A DNA stretch of 42,733 nt from positions 1-42,733 of the IMG/VR virus record IMGVR_UViG_3300028192_000007; one strand, 5' to 3'. Origin of the DNA: a virus. The notes beneath the pieces were generated by a model. It did no database searches and was not told where the DNA came from. It saw only the letters and a list, made by a program, of their open reading frames with translations. Numbering within the stretch: the first letter of the stretch is position 1; every line of letters begins with the position of its first letter. Positions 23,879 through 32,166 of this stretch are shown one piece after another. Position numbers and translations under genes: made by a program.

Positions 23879-24929
23879 TAGTTTCGCTGGTAATTCTGTT
23901 TATATCCAACAAGACAACCAAGACAGCGATGGTTCTATCTTTATAAAACAAGATGGTTCTGGAAACACGGTAGGTTACAGCACATCATATCCATTTAAAA
24001 TCAATGGAGAGAATATCACAATCATTATAAATCAGATTGGTACTAGTAATGTATCAGATTATTCTAGTCATCAACACTTTTATGGTGATGATATGACCTT
24101 TGATTATAAAGCAACTGGTAGTTCTAATAAATTAAGAATAGGTATAGATGATACAGGTGCTGATGGTCATTATTATGACATAGATATTACAGGTGATTCA
24201 AATGTAGTAGACTTTGATACTTGGGCAGATGATGTACAAAAAGCCAATGTTGATTTAGATATTACTGGTGACTCAAATACATTTTGGGTTCGTAGTAGAG
24301 GCGATAATCACTTCTGGTATGTTCTTATGTCAGGTGATTCAAATGATGTACAAATTTATACCACAACAGATTCAGTAGGGTTTAATACAAACTCTAACAA
24401 AGCAATTGGTCCACAATCAACATCACACGGACAATTTGCAGATAGTTCAGGTAGTGAAGGTGCAAGTGCAGACATTTATATTATTGGTAACTCTAATAGA
24501 TTACACACTTCATCATACGGTACAGGTAACTATCAACTCCACGATATTATAGGTAATTCAAACATTTTAGATATCCATTCCAGTTATACTAGTGTTGATA
24601 CTGACCCATATGGAGATACAATGACAATATTAGGTGATAACAATTATTTGAGAACATACATATCTGGCGATAGTAATACAATCAGATTACATATGGCAGG
24701 TGGAAGTAATACTGCTAAAATTTATCTTTATACAGATAGCTCAGTAATAAACTTTGCTCAAACAGGTGGTAGTAATTATGGTTATGTAAAAGTAACAGGT
24801 GATTCAATTTATGATTACACATTAAACTATTCACAAACTGGTAGCAATGGCAATTCTAGTTGTATGTACACTTACAATAGAAACACCCAAACAGGTGATG
24901 TAACTGATACGCAAACAAACCCTTGTTAA
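23823..24929 (+). CDS. curlin-like secreted repeat protein, 368 aa
   Basis: GAGGAGAATAATG gives the start. The signal peptide MLMKKLMMAIVILLATLTNSFA is followed by mature GNSVYIQQDN. The body consists of about a dozen degenerate repeats with the turn motif (I/M/V/Q)xG(D/N/G)SN followed by a beta strand: ITGDSNVVDF, ITGDSNTFWV, MSGDSNDVQI, IIGNSNILDI, ISGDSNTIRL, QTGGSNYGYV. Curlin subunits have comparable GxxN-turn repeats with Gln/Asn ladders, so a beta-solenoid or amyloid-like fold is likely. The gene overlaps csgG, making it the expected substrate of the pore. Length and repeat sequence differ from E. coli CsgA (151 aa), so the relation is by pattern and context rather than close homology. 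Confidence 0.7.
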   Translation: MLMKKLMMAIVILLATLTNSFAGNSVYIQQDNQDSDGSIFIKQDGSGNTVGYSTSYPFKINGENITIIINQIGTSNVSDYSSHQHFYGDDMTFDYKATGSSNKLRIGIDDTGADGHYYDIDITGDSNVVDFDTWADDVQKANVDLDITGDSNTFWVRSRGDNHFWYVLMSGDSNDVQIYTTTDSVGFNTNSNKAIGPQSTSHGQFADSSGSEGASADIYIIGNSNRLHTSSYGTGNYQLHDIIGNSNILDIHSSYTSVDTDPYGDTMTILGDNNYLRTYISGDSNTIRLHMAGGSNTAKIYLYTDSSVINFAQTGGSNYGYVKVTGDSIYDYTLNYSQTGSNGNSSCMYTYNRNTQTGDVTDTQTNPC

Positions 24930-24930
24930 A

Positions 24931-27063
24931 ATGCGTAAAATATTTCTCTCATTAATCTTTTTCTTTCTTTTCTGTACTAGTGCATTGGCCGTAAGCGTAG
25001 GTGAGGTTATTGGTTCAATGGGTACTACTTGGAATGAAAGAGACGGTCAAACTGAAAAGACTTCCGCAGGTTACAAATTAGAAATGCTTGATTTTCTCCA
25101 AACTGGAGAAGATGGTGGTATGATTTTATTTTATAAAGATAAAACTAAATTTACAATGGGTCCAAATACAGAATTAATTATAGATGAATTTGCTTTTGAT
25201 ACTTCTGTTATACCAATAGAACTTGCAATGATGATTTCTGTTAATGTTGGTTCATTTACATATGAATCAGGACAAGTATCCACTTTAGGTGGTGATGTTA
25301 ATATCAATGCTGGTAATGCTACAATTACGGTACAAGGTACTGCCTTTTCAGGAACGGTAACAACTTCAGGTCAAACAACAATTACTTTACTACCAGATAG
25401 TCAAGGTAATGTAGGTCAGGTAACCGTATCTAATGACGCAGGTTCTCAAACAATAACTAATGCTTACTATTCAGTAACCGTTATGTCAAATGATTTAACA
25501 CCAACACCTCCAAAAATAGAAACAAACAAACAGGACATTATTAAGTTAAATGAATACGAAGAAGATATAAAAGACGAAGTTGAAAAAACTTTTGGAGATG
25601 TAGAGAAAAAATCTGAAATGTCTAAAGATGAACAAGAAGCACAGGAAATGGAAGAGGCGATAATAAGTGAAGAAGCAAATATTGTAGAGAATAGTGATAC
25701 GATTGTTGGTACAGATTTATCTTCTAGTGAAGCAGATACAATGATTGAAACAAAATCAGCAGAAGAAAATACTTTAGTTGAAGTAGAAGAAGTTGATACT
25801 TCTTATTATGATGAGTGGGAAGATGATTTAAAAGATTGGGGTTATATAGATGAAGATAACCAGATTTCAGTATGGGATGCCGAAGGCGAAACTAAAATGG
25901 ATTGGGATGACGCAAAGAAAATGTATGCAGAAATGGACCAAGCATACTTTGACGCTATTGGTTGTTCAGATTGTAGTTGGGATTCTATTGATTGGGATTC
26001 TATTGATTGGGACGAAGTAGATTGGGATGCTTATTATGATGAGTATAATGACACGCTAGAAAAATATGGATTAACTTCTTATGATGTAAAAGACGAAGAT
26101 ATAACTGGAGATGTTGAAGAAGAAGCAACAGAAGTAGAAGTAGTTGAAGGTTATACTTGGGAAGACTTTGCTTTAGATGATGACTACTATAATAATAACG
26201 AATACAAAAACGCAGGTGGTCCTCCAACATTAACTATACAAAACTATTGTGAATATAATAGTTATGATACCTCTTGGTGTACACAAGATTATGTTGATTG
26301 GTTAAACGACTGGTATGGAAATGATTGGACTTTAAAAGTAACCAATGATAGTTGGACTACAGAATCTAAAAGTATTTTTGGTAAACTATATGGTTGGTGT
26401 GGAAGTTATCCTAATTATAAAATGTGTGATAACCAACCTAAACCTTGGAAGATGAAAGACTTAAAGGCAAAGTATATAGCAGATTGGGAGTGGGTTGATT
26501 ACTCAACATATTGGGACGCAGTATACGATTGGTGGTATACAGGTTATGATTATAATAATGAATCAGATGAACTTACTTTAGAAGAAGAATATGGTTTTGA
26601 AGATGACTATGATATAGACGCAGAATTAGTAATATTATTAGCAAGTTATGATGAAGCTGATTGTTTAAATTATGGATACTATTGGGACAATGCTAATGCT
26701 AGTTGTGGAACTGAATGGGTTGACAATACTGGAACAGATAGTGTAACAGCAAGTGGAGAAACTTTAAATTATTCTACAGGAGATGTAACTCAAACCTTAA
26801 CTTCATCAAGCTTAGGTGTGTCAACAAGTACTACTTCAACAGGAAGAGTATCAACATTAAATAATGACTTTGACGCTTCAGTTGATACTTCCGTCAGTAA
26901 CTATTCAATTATAAATAGATATAACGATAGTCACCGAGCATATATTAAAACTCAAACTGCTAAAGAAGCAGATATACAGATTTTACAAGATATGGAAGCT
27001 CAACACATTGATATAGGCAGTAGTTCTAGCCAAAATAATATTACTATCATACAAACGGATTAA
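24931..27063 (+). CDS. large exported FecR-domain protein, 710 aa
   Basis: The signal peptide MRKIFLSLIFFFLFCTSALA is followed by a FecR-type domain (about 25-150: VGEVIGSMGTTW, LQTGEDGGMILFYKDKTKFTMGPNTELIIDEF, NVGSFTYESGQ, ITVQGTAFSGTV). The remaining ~550 residues are extremely acidic and rich in Trp, Tyr and Asp. They include tandem D-S-I-D-W units at about 350-365, encoded by a 15-base direct repeat, and two cysteine-containing Trp/Tyr-rich segments. A Ser/Thr-rich C-terminal part follows. The gene starts two bases after the curlin-like stop. Bacterial FecR-domain proteins of this kind often sit beside CHASE2 cyclases. This one may be a surface or periplasmic partner of the cassette (inference). 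Confidence 0.8.
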   Translation: MRKIFLSLIFFFLFCTSALAVSVGEVIGSMGTTWNERDGQTEKTSAGYKLEMLDFLQTGEDGGMILFYKDKTKFTMGPNTELIIDEFAFDTSVIPIELAMMISVNVGSFTYESGQVSTLGGDVNINAGNATITVQGTAFSGTVTTSGQTTITLLPDSQGNVGQVTVSNDAGSQTITNAYYSVTVMSNDLTPTPPKIETNKQDIIKLNEYEEDIKDEVEKTFGDVEKKSEMSKDEQEAQEMEEAIISEEANIVENSDTIVGTDLSSSEADTMIETKSAEENTLVEVEEVDTSYYDEWEDDLKDWGYIDEDNQISVWDAEGETKMDWDDAKKMYAEMDQAYFDAIGCSDCSWDSIDWDSIDWDEVDWDAYYDEYNDTLEKYGLTSYDVKDEDITGDVEEEATEVEVVEGYTWEDFALDDDYYNNNEYKNAGGPPTLTIQNYCEYNSYDTSWCTQDYVDWLNDWYGNDWTLKVTNDSWTTESKSIFGKLYGWCGSYPNYKMCDNQPKPWKMKDLKAKYIADWEWVDYSTYWDAVYDWWYTGYDYNNESDELTLEEEYGFEDDYDIDAELVILLASYDEADCLNYGYYWDNANASCGTEWVDNTGTDSVTASGETLNYSTGDVTQTLTSSSLGVSTSTTSTGRVSTLNNDFDASVDTSVSNYSIINRYNDSHRAYIKTQTAKEADIQILQDMEAQHIDIGSSSSQNNITIIQTD
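25981..26010 (+). repeat. tandem 15-base repeat encoding D-S-I-D-W
   Basis: Two exact copies of GATTCTATTGATTGG (25981-25995 and 25996-26010) inside the FecR-domain gene, followed by degenerate D-E-V-D-W and D-A-Y-Y units. In-frame expansion by slippage or recombination is the simplest origin. Confidence 0.9.
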
Positions 27064-27065
27064 CT

Positions 27066-27155
27066 ATGGATTTCGGAATGCTTAACTTTATTATTGTAGC
27101 TATTTTCTTAATAATAATATTAGTTAATTTTTATATTTGGATAAATAAACTTTAA
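27066..27155 (+). CDS. single-span membrane peptide, 29 aa
   Basis: Two bases after the FecR-domain stop. Residues 5-26 are one hydrophobic helix (LNFIIVAIFLIIILVNFYIW). There is no strong ribosome site, so translation would depend on coupling to the upstream gene. Small membrane peptides are common in this phage, but the short length leaves doubt. Confidence 0.45.
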   Translation: MDFGMLNFIIVAIFLIIILVNFYIWINKL

Positions 27156-27193
27156 AAGACATAACACCCAAAATAAACGGAGTAAAACAATCA

Positions 27194-27676
27194 ATGACAA
27201 ACGGTAATACTGGCAACGGCGATACAAGGAAAACTCTTACATCGCTGGGAAGAGAGATAGCTGATAACCGAACAAGTGTTGAAGTGCTTAGAGCTGAGTT
27301 AAAACAAACAGGTGAGGTACATAACAGACTTGATACAGCAATTGAGAAACTTACTGGTATCAGTTCCAGTATTAAATCTATGCTCGCTGTACACGAAGAA
27401 AAGCTATCACAAGCAGAAAAATTAGACGAAATAATATTTACAAAATTAAAAGATAGACAAATAGAGACCGAAACAAGATATGCTACTCTAAAAGAGAATA
27501 TGGATATTAGTGAAAAGCGTATTATGAACGAAATTAAATCTATTAAAAATACACTTGGAGATAGAGTAAATTTATTAGAACGATGGAAGTGGGTAATACT
27601 AGGTGGGTCAATAGTTATAGGGTTTATTCTAGCAAGAAATTTTCCATTAGTTGTAGAGTTAATGAAAGTACAATAG
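27194..27676 (+). CDS. coiled-coil protein with C-terminal membrane anchor, 160 aa
   Basis: About 120 residues of heptad-like helix (Leu/Ile-spaced, rich in Glu, Lys, Arg and Thr) are followed by a transmembrane segment at about 134-150 (WVILGGSIVIGFILA) and a short tail. Tail-anchored coiled-coil proteins of this length occur in T4-like marine phages without known function. It ends just before the primase promoter and lacks the overlap seen elsewhere, so it is the end of the curli-side transcript or a short unit of its own. Confidence 0.7.
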   Translation: MTNGNTGNGDTRKTLTSLGREIADNRTSVEVLRAELKQTGEVHNRLDTAIEKLTGISSSIKSMLAVHEEKLSQAEKLDEIIFTKLKDRQIETETRYATLKENMDISEKRIMNEIKSIKNTLGDRVNLLERWKWVILGGSIVIGFILARNFPLVVELMKVQ

Positions 27677-27680
27677 GTGC

Positions 27681-27709
27681 TTGACAATTAGCACAAACTA
27701 GTGTAGTAT
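27681..27709 (+). promoter_or_regulatory. sigma70-like promoter before primase
   Basis: TTGACA at 27681-27686, 17 bases, TAGTAT at 27704-27709, preceded by GTGC. The predicted start is about 27716, five bases before the primase ATG at 27721, so the message is nearly leaderless and no ribosome site is present. Confidence 0.7.
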
Positions 27710-27720
27710 GAATAATTGCT

Positions 27721-28725
27721 ATGTCTAGTTATATTGATTTAAAATTTATCAGCGAAATTTCGGCAAGATTAGGCCAATTTAAAAAGAAAGGTGACTATCT
27801 ATTCAACTTTAGGTGTCCACATTGTGGAGATAGCCAAAAGTCAAAATTAAAATCCAGAGGTTACTTTTATCGTAAGAAAAACGATATGTTTTTTAAATGC
27901 CACAATTGTGGTATCGGTCAAAATCTAGCAAACTTTCTAAAATTCGTAGACCAAAAAGTTTACGAAAAATACTTAATGGAAAGATATAAAACGGCGTCAC
28001 CAGCGACACCAAAACCAGAGTTTAACTTTGATTTTAAACCTGATATAAAAGATGATTATATTAATGAACTGACAAGTATTGCTGAATTGGATACGCTACA
28101 TCCAGCAAGAAAAGTTGTAGAAGAAAGACTTATACCAGAAAAGTATTATGACAAGTTATTTCTTTGCAATAAATTTTATGAGTGGGCACACAAAATAGCT
28201 CCTAAAAAATATAATAAACCTAAATATGACCATCCAAGACTTATTATTCCATTTTATGATGTTAGTGGTAAAGTATTTGCATATCAAGGTCGTGCCTTTG
28301 GCAAAGAAACACCAAAGTATGTTACCATTAAATTAGACGAGAGTAAACAAAAAGTTTTTGGACTTGAACGAGTAAACTTTGCAAGACATATATTTGTTGT
28401 TGAAGGTCCAATTGATAGTTTATTTTTAGATAATTGCTTGGCTGCTGGAGGTGCTGATTTGTCTTTAGATAGTAAAATTAATCCTGAACAAGTTACATAT
28501 ATATTTGACAACGAGCCAAGAAACAAAGAAATAATTAGTCGTATGGAAAATATTATTGAACAAAATTATAATATTTTTATATGGCCGAGTGATATTCAAC
28601 TTAAAGATGTTAATGACTTAATTATGACAGGTGTAACTAAAGTACAACTTGATGAGATTATAAGTATCAACACATACTCTAAATTATCCGCTAAACAAGC
28701 TCTAACACATTATAAAAAAGTATAA
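27721..28725 (+). CDS. 61: gp61-like DNA primase
   Basis: 334 residues, near T4 gp61 in size. The N-terminal zinc ribbon has CPHC at about 32-35 and CHNC at about 62-65, and binds the template. A linker follows, then a TOPRIM catalytic domain with IFVVEGPIDSLFL (catalytic Glu) and VTYIFDNEPRN (DxE-type Asp). ASKVFAYQGRAFG-like sequence before TOPRIM is also typical of DnaG-type primases. It makes RNA primers for lagging-strand synthesis with the helicase at 4061. It has its own promoter and begins the primase-nrd-nuclease block. Confidence 0.93.
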   Translation: MSSYIDLKFISEISARLGQFKKKGDYLFNFRCPHCGDSQKSKLKSRGYFYRKKNDMFFKCHNCGIGQNLANFLKFVDQKVYEKYLMERYKTASPATPKPEFNFDFKPDIKDDYINELTSIAELDTLHPARKVVEERLIPEKYYDKLFLCNKFYEWAHKIAPKKYNKPKYDHPRLIIPFYDVSGKVFAYQGRAFGKETPKYVTIKLDESKQKVFGLERVNFARHIFVVEGPIDSLFLDNCLAAGGADLSLDSKINPEQVTYIFDNEPRNKEIISRMENIIEQNYNIFIWPSDIQLKDVNDLIMTGVTKVQLDEIISINTYSKLSAKQALTHYKKV

Positions 28726-28751
28726 ACATATATAAAGAAGGTTAACAAATT

Positions 28752-31136
28752 ATGGGTGAGAACGAGACTAAAAAAATATTTGTAATTAAACGAAATGGTC
28801 GTGGGAGAGAAGAATTACATATAGATAAAATCCACGATATGGTTGAATATGCTTGTGAAGATATAAAGGGTGTATCTTCATCACAAGTAGAAATGAATAG
28901 TGATTTACAATTTTATGATAACATACCTACGGACCAAATACAACAAATTTTAATAAAATCAGCTTCAGATTTAATCTCTTTAGAATATCCAAATTACCAA
29001 TATGTTGCTGCTAGACTATTACTCTATAGTTTAAGAAAATCTATTAACAGAAGATTATGGGACCATCCACATTTATATCTACATACAAAGAAATGTGTTG
29101 ACCTTGGTGTATATGATAAAGATATTTTAAAGTGGTATGATGAGTCTGACTTTGACCGTATGAATTCAATGTTAGCACACGATAGAGATTATGATTTTAC
29201 TTATGCTGGTTTAAGACAAGTTATGGATAAGTATTTGGTACAAGATAGAAGTAATGGAGAAATTTATGAAACTCCACAACAAATGTATATGATGATTGCC
29301 GCTACTATCTTTGCTCAATATCCAAAAAATAGAAGATTAACATACATAAGAAAATATTATAACGCAATATCAAAATTTCAAATTAATATTCCTACTCCTG
29401 TTATGGCAGGTGTTAGAACTCCAATTAAACAATATGCAAGTTGTGTACTTGTAGATGTTGATGATACTTTACAAAGTATCTTTTCTTCTGATATGGCAGT
29501 TGGTTTTTATACAGCACAAAGAGCAGGTATTGGTTTAAATATGGGTCGTATAAGAGGTATCAATTCTAAAATTAGAGGTGGTGAAGTACAACATACTGGT
29601 GTTGTTCCATTCTTAAAGAAATTTGAAGCAACCGTTAAGAGTTGTACACAAAATGGTGTACGAGGTGGTTGTGCTACGGTACACTTTCCTATTTGGCATA
29701 AAGAGATAGAAGATATACTTGTACTCAAAAACAATAAAGGTAGTGAAGATAATAGAGTTAGAAAATTAGATTATTCAATTCAGTTATCAAAACTATTTTA
29801 TGAAAGATTTATTAATGACGAAGATATAACTTTGTTTAGTCCACACGAAGTACCTGGTTTGTATGACGCTTTTGGTACAGATACTTTTGATGAAATGTAT
29901 TTAAAATATGAAAAAGATAATTCAGTATACAGAAAGAAAGTATCAGCACAAAGATTGTTTATGGACTTATTAAAAGAAAGAGCAGAAACAGGTCGTATAT
30001 ACATTATGAATATAGACCACGCTAATTCTCATTCCTCATTTAAAGACAAAGTATCAATGTCTAATCTATGCCAAGAAATTACTTTACCAACAACTCCAAT
30101 ATCACATATAGATGGTGAAGGAGAAATTGCATTATGTATTTTAAGTGCAATTAATGTTGGTCTTTTAAAATCGTTAGATGAGTTAGAAGACTTATGCGAT
30201 TTATCAGTAAGAGCATTAGACGAAATTATAGACCATCAAAAATATCCAGTTAAGGCAGCAGAAATTTCTACAAAAAGAAGAAGAAGTTTAGGAATTGGAT
30301 ATATTGGTCTAGCACATTTTCTAGCTAAGAAAGGTTATACATATGACCAAAAGATGGCGTGGAAAGAAGTAGACAAACTTACAGAAGCATTCCAATATTA
30401 CCTGTTAGTTGCAAGTAATGAACTTGCAAAAGAAAAAACAAAATGTGCAGGTTTTGATAGGACAAAGTATTCAGATGGCGTCTTACCGATAGACACTTAC
30501 AAAAAAGAAGTTGACGAGATTGTAAATCGTAAACTCAGCTTTGATTGGGAAGAACTACGGAAAGACATAAAAAAATATGGGCTACGACATAGCACTCTCT
30601 CGGCTCAAATGCCTTCTGAAAGCTCTAGTGTGGTTTCAAATGCTACAAACGGCATTGAACCACCTAGAGACTTTTTAAGTATTAAGAAAAGTAAGAAAGG
30701 TACTTTAAAACAAGTAGTACCTGATTATGCAAGATTAAAGAATAACTATACATTGTTATGGGATATGAAATCAAATGAAGGATATATTAATGTAGTGTCA
30801 GTAATGCAGAAGTATTTTGACCAAGCAATATCTGGTAATTGGTCTTTCAATCCCGAAAATTATAAAGATAATCAAGTGCCAGTATCCGTAATGGCAAATG
30901 ATTTATTAACTACATATAAGTATGGTTGGAAGACTTCTTATTATCAGAATACATATGATGGTAAGAAAGAAGAATATGAACCTTTACATCCAATGACTTA
31001 TGATGAAGAATCGTTAGGTTCAGTATATTTACAACCACAACAACCAGACATATTACAAGATACGACAGAAAAAGAAGTTCCTAAAGATGTGGATGAAGTA
31101 AAAGACGAAGAGGATTGTGAAGCTTGTAATATATAG
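28752..31136 (+). CDS. nrdA: class Ia ribonucleotide reductase large subunit
   Basis: 794 residues, full length. The ATP-cone-type N-terminus begins KIFVIKRNGRGREELHIDKI, so allosteric activity control may be retained. Catalytic residues are in place: C231 (ASCVL) and C462 (ALCIL) as the redox pair, and N438-L-C440-Q-E442 for the radical site. The loop MPSESSSVVSNATNGIEPPR is present, and the mobile C-terminal CEAC thiols receive electrons. The glutaredoxin at 39843 could be the donor. The enzyme supplies dNTPs for phage DNA and pairs with NrdB at 32166, separated from it by two small genes. Confidence 0.97.
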   Translation: MGENETKKIFVIKRNGRGREELHIDKIHDMVEYACEDIKGVSSSQVEMNSDLQFYDNIPTDQIQQILIKSASDLISLEYPNYQYVAARLLLYSLRKSINRRLWDHPHLYLHTKKCVDLGVYDKDILKWYDESDFDRMNSMLAHDRDYDFTYAGLRQVMDKYLVQDRSNGEIYETPQQMYMMIAATIFAQYPKNRRLTYIRKYYNAISKFQINIPTPVMAGVRTPIKQYASCVLVDVDDTLQSIFSSDMAVGFYTAQRAGIGLNMGRIRGINSKIRGGEVQHTGVVPFLKKFEATVKSCTQNGVRGGCATVHFPIWHKEIEDILVLKNNKGSEDNRVRKLDYSIQLSKLFYERFINDEDITLFSPHEVPGLYDAFGTDTFDEMYLKYEKDNSVYRKKVSAQRLFMDLLKERAETGRIYIMNIDHANSHSSFKDKVSMSNLCQEITLPTTPISHIDGEGEIALCILSAINVGLLKSLDELEDLCDLSVRALDEIIDHQKYPVKAAEISTKRRRSLGIGYIGLAHFLAKKGYTYDQKMAWKEVDKLTEAFQYYLLVASNELAKEKTKCAGFDRTKYSDGVLPIDTYKKEVDEIVNRKLSFDWEELRKDIKKYGLRHSTLSAQMPSESSSVVSNATNGIEPPRDFLSIKKSKKGTLKQVVPDYARLKNNYTLLWDMKSNEGYINVVSVMQKYFDQAISGNWSFNPENYKDNQVPVSVMANDLLTTYKYGWKTSYYQNTYDGKKEEYEPLHPMTYDEESLGSVYLQPQQPDILQDTTEKEVPKDVDEVKDEEDCEACNI

Positions 31137-31147
31137 AAAGAGTGCTT

Positions 31148-31795
31148 ATGAATTTTTGTGCAAATGTACCACATATTCGTTGTTTTGTTAAGAAAGAATA
31201 TGTACACGATTTAGAAAGAGGACATGGAGAATTAATAGAAGCTGTATTAATAGCAGTTAAATCAATGAGAGGCAAAGCATTGATGTTTGAAGCGTACTTA
31301 CCAGAGTACGGTGCTTGTTTTGATAAATTTCCAATAAGTGCTTTTGTATGGAGAAAGAATATAGTAGAAAGTGAACAATTAAAACTTCATCAATTAGAAC
31401 TTTGGGATGCTTTTAGTTACCATATTCAAGTATGGGAGAAAACTTTATTAAAGAATTGTAATGTTAAAATATGGATTAGAGATAAAGGTTTGGTTTCAGG
31501 TGAATATCTATTTACTATTGATTCAGTCCACTCGGATCCCAATACAATAAATACAGGTGTTTCAGAAGTACCAACTGAACACAAACAATTCAATTTTGGT
31601 AAATTACATAATGGACAATACTTTGCTCAACCAAATAACAGAATGCTTTGGTACGAACAATCTCTTACACCAAAAGAGTTAAAGAAACCAGACTTTCAAG
31701 TTAGTAGTAGATACTATTTTTCAGAACAAGAAGAAAAGTGGAGATATGGTGATAATGATGATTATTTTTATAAAGGAGAAGGAGATGAAGAATAA
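31148..31795 (+). CDS. conserved phage protein between nrdA and nrdB, 215 aa
   Basis: ATG 31148 is preferred over GTG 31142. The start MNFCANVPHIRCFVKKEYVHDLERGHGE is strongly patterned, and a very similar protein occurs in the nrd region of T4-like marine phages (from memory). It is aromatic-rich, with FPISAFVW and HIQVWE segments, and ends in an acidic tail. There is no export signal or enzymatic motif. TAATG couples it to the bL12 gene. The function is unknown. Confidence 0.8.
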   Translation: MNFCANVPHIRCFVKKEYVHDLERGHGELIEAVLIAVKSMRGKALMFEAYLPEYGACFDKFPISAFVWRKNIVESEQLKLHQLELWDAFSYHIQVWEKTLLKNCNVKIWIRDKGLVSGEYLFTIDSVHSDPNTINTGVSEVPTEHKQFNFGKLHNGQYFAQPNNRMLWYEQSLTPKELKKPDFQVSSRYYFSEQEEKWRYGDNDDYFYKGEGDEE

Positions 31796-32166
31796 TGACA
31801 GATAAAATAAGTGCATTAGTAGACCAACTAGGTCAATTGACTATGCAACAAGCAGCAGATATGGGTAAGATGATGGAAGAAAAGTGGGGTATTAATATTA
31901 ATAATATACAAACAGCTCCAGAACTACAAGGTGTTCCACCAGTAGATGAATCTACAACAGCAACGGTTATATTAAAAGGTTTTGCACCAGGTAAGAAAAT
32001 TCCTATAATTAAAGCAGTTAGACCTATGTTAGATTTAGGATTACTAGAAGCTAAAACCTTTGTTGAGGATTTACCTAAAGTAGTTAAATCAGATATAGAA
32101 AAAGACGAAGCAGAAAAACTTAAAAAGATTTTAGAAGAAGCTGGAGGCGAAGTTGAGGTTAAATAA
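31795..32166 (+). CDS. rplL: ribosomal protein bL12 (L7/L12) homologue
   Basis: 123 residues, the same length as bacterial bL12. The N-terminal dimerisation part is KISALVDQLGQLTMQQAADMGKMMEEKWGI. A short hinge contains Pro, Asp and Ser. The C-terminal factor-binding domain is TATVILKGFAPGKKIPIIKAVRPMLDLGLLEAKTFVEDLPKVVK ending EEAGGEVEVK. bL12 forms the ribosomal stalk that recruits elongation factors. Exchange of the host copy by the phage one could bias translation late in infection (inference). Phage-encoded bL12 is known in marine phages, including SAR11 phages. The host-type Ala-rich hinge is replaced by a short polar one. It is coupled on both sides in the nrd operon. Confidence 0.95.
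   Translation: MTDKISALVDQLGQLTMQQAADMGKMMEEKWGININNIQTAPELQGVPPVDESTTATVILKGFAPGKKIPIIKAVRPMLDLGLLEAKTFVEDLPKVVKSDIEKDEAEKLKKILEEAGGEVEVK

Noticed and set aside
25981-26030. possible CRISPR-like or regulatory repeat
   Set aside because: The 15-base tandem repeat is in frame, has no spacers and encodes a D-S-I-D-W peptide repeat, so it is a coding repeat.
26910-26917. TATAAATA inside the FecR-domain gene
   Set aside because: It is in coding sequence with no suitable gene start after it for a late unit; chance is likely in AT-rich DNA.
27124-27687. 187-codon open frame on the minus strand
   Set aside because: It is antisense to the coiled-coil membrane protein at 27194. Its Ser/Phe/Ile-rich composition is what an antisense frame of a Lys/Glu helix gives, and no ribosome site precedes it.
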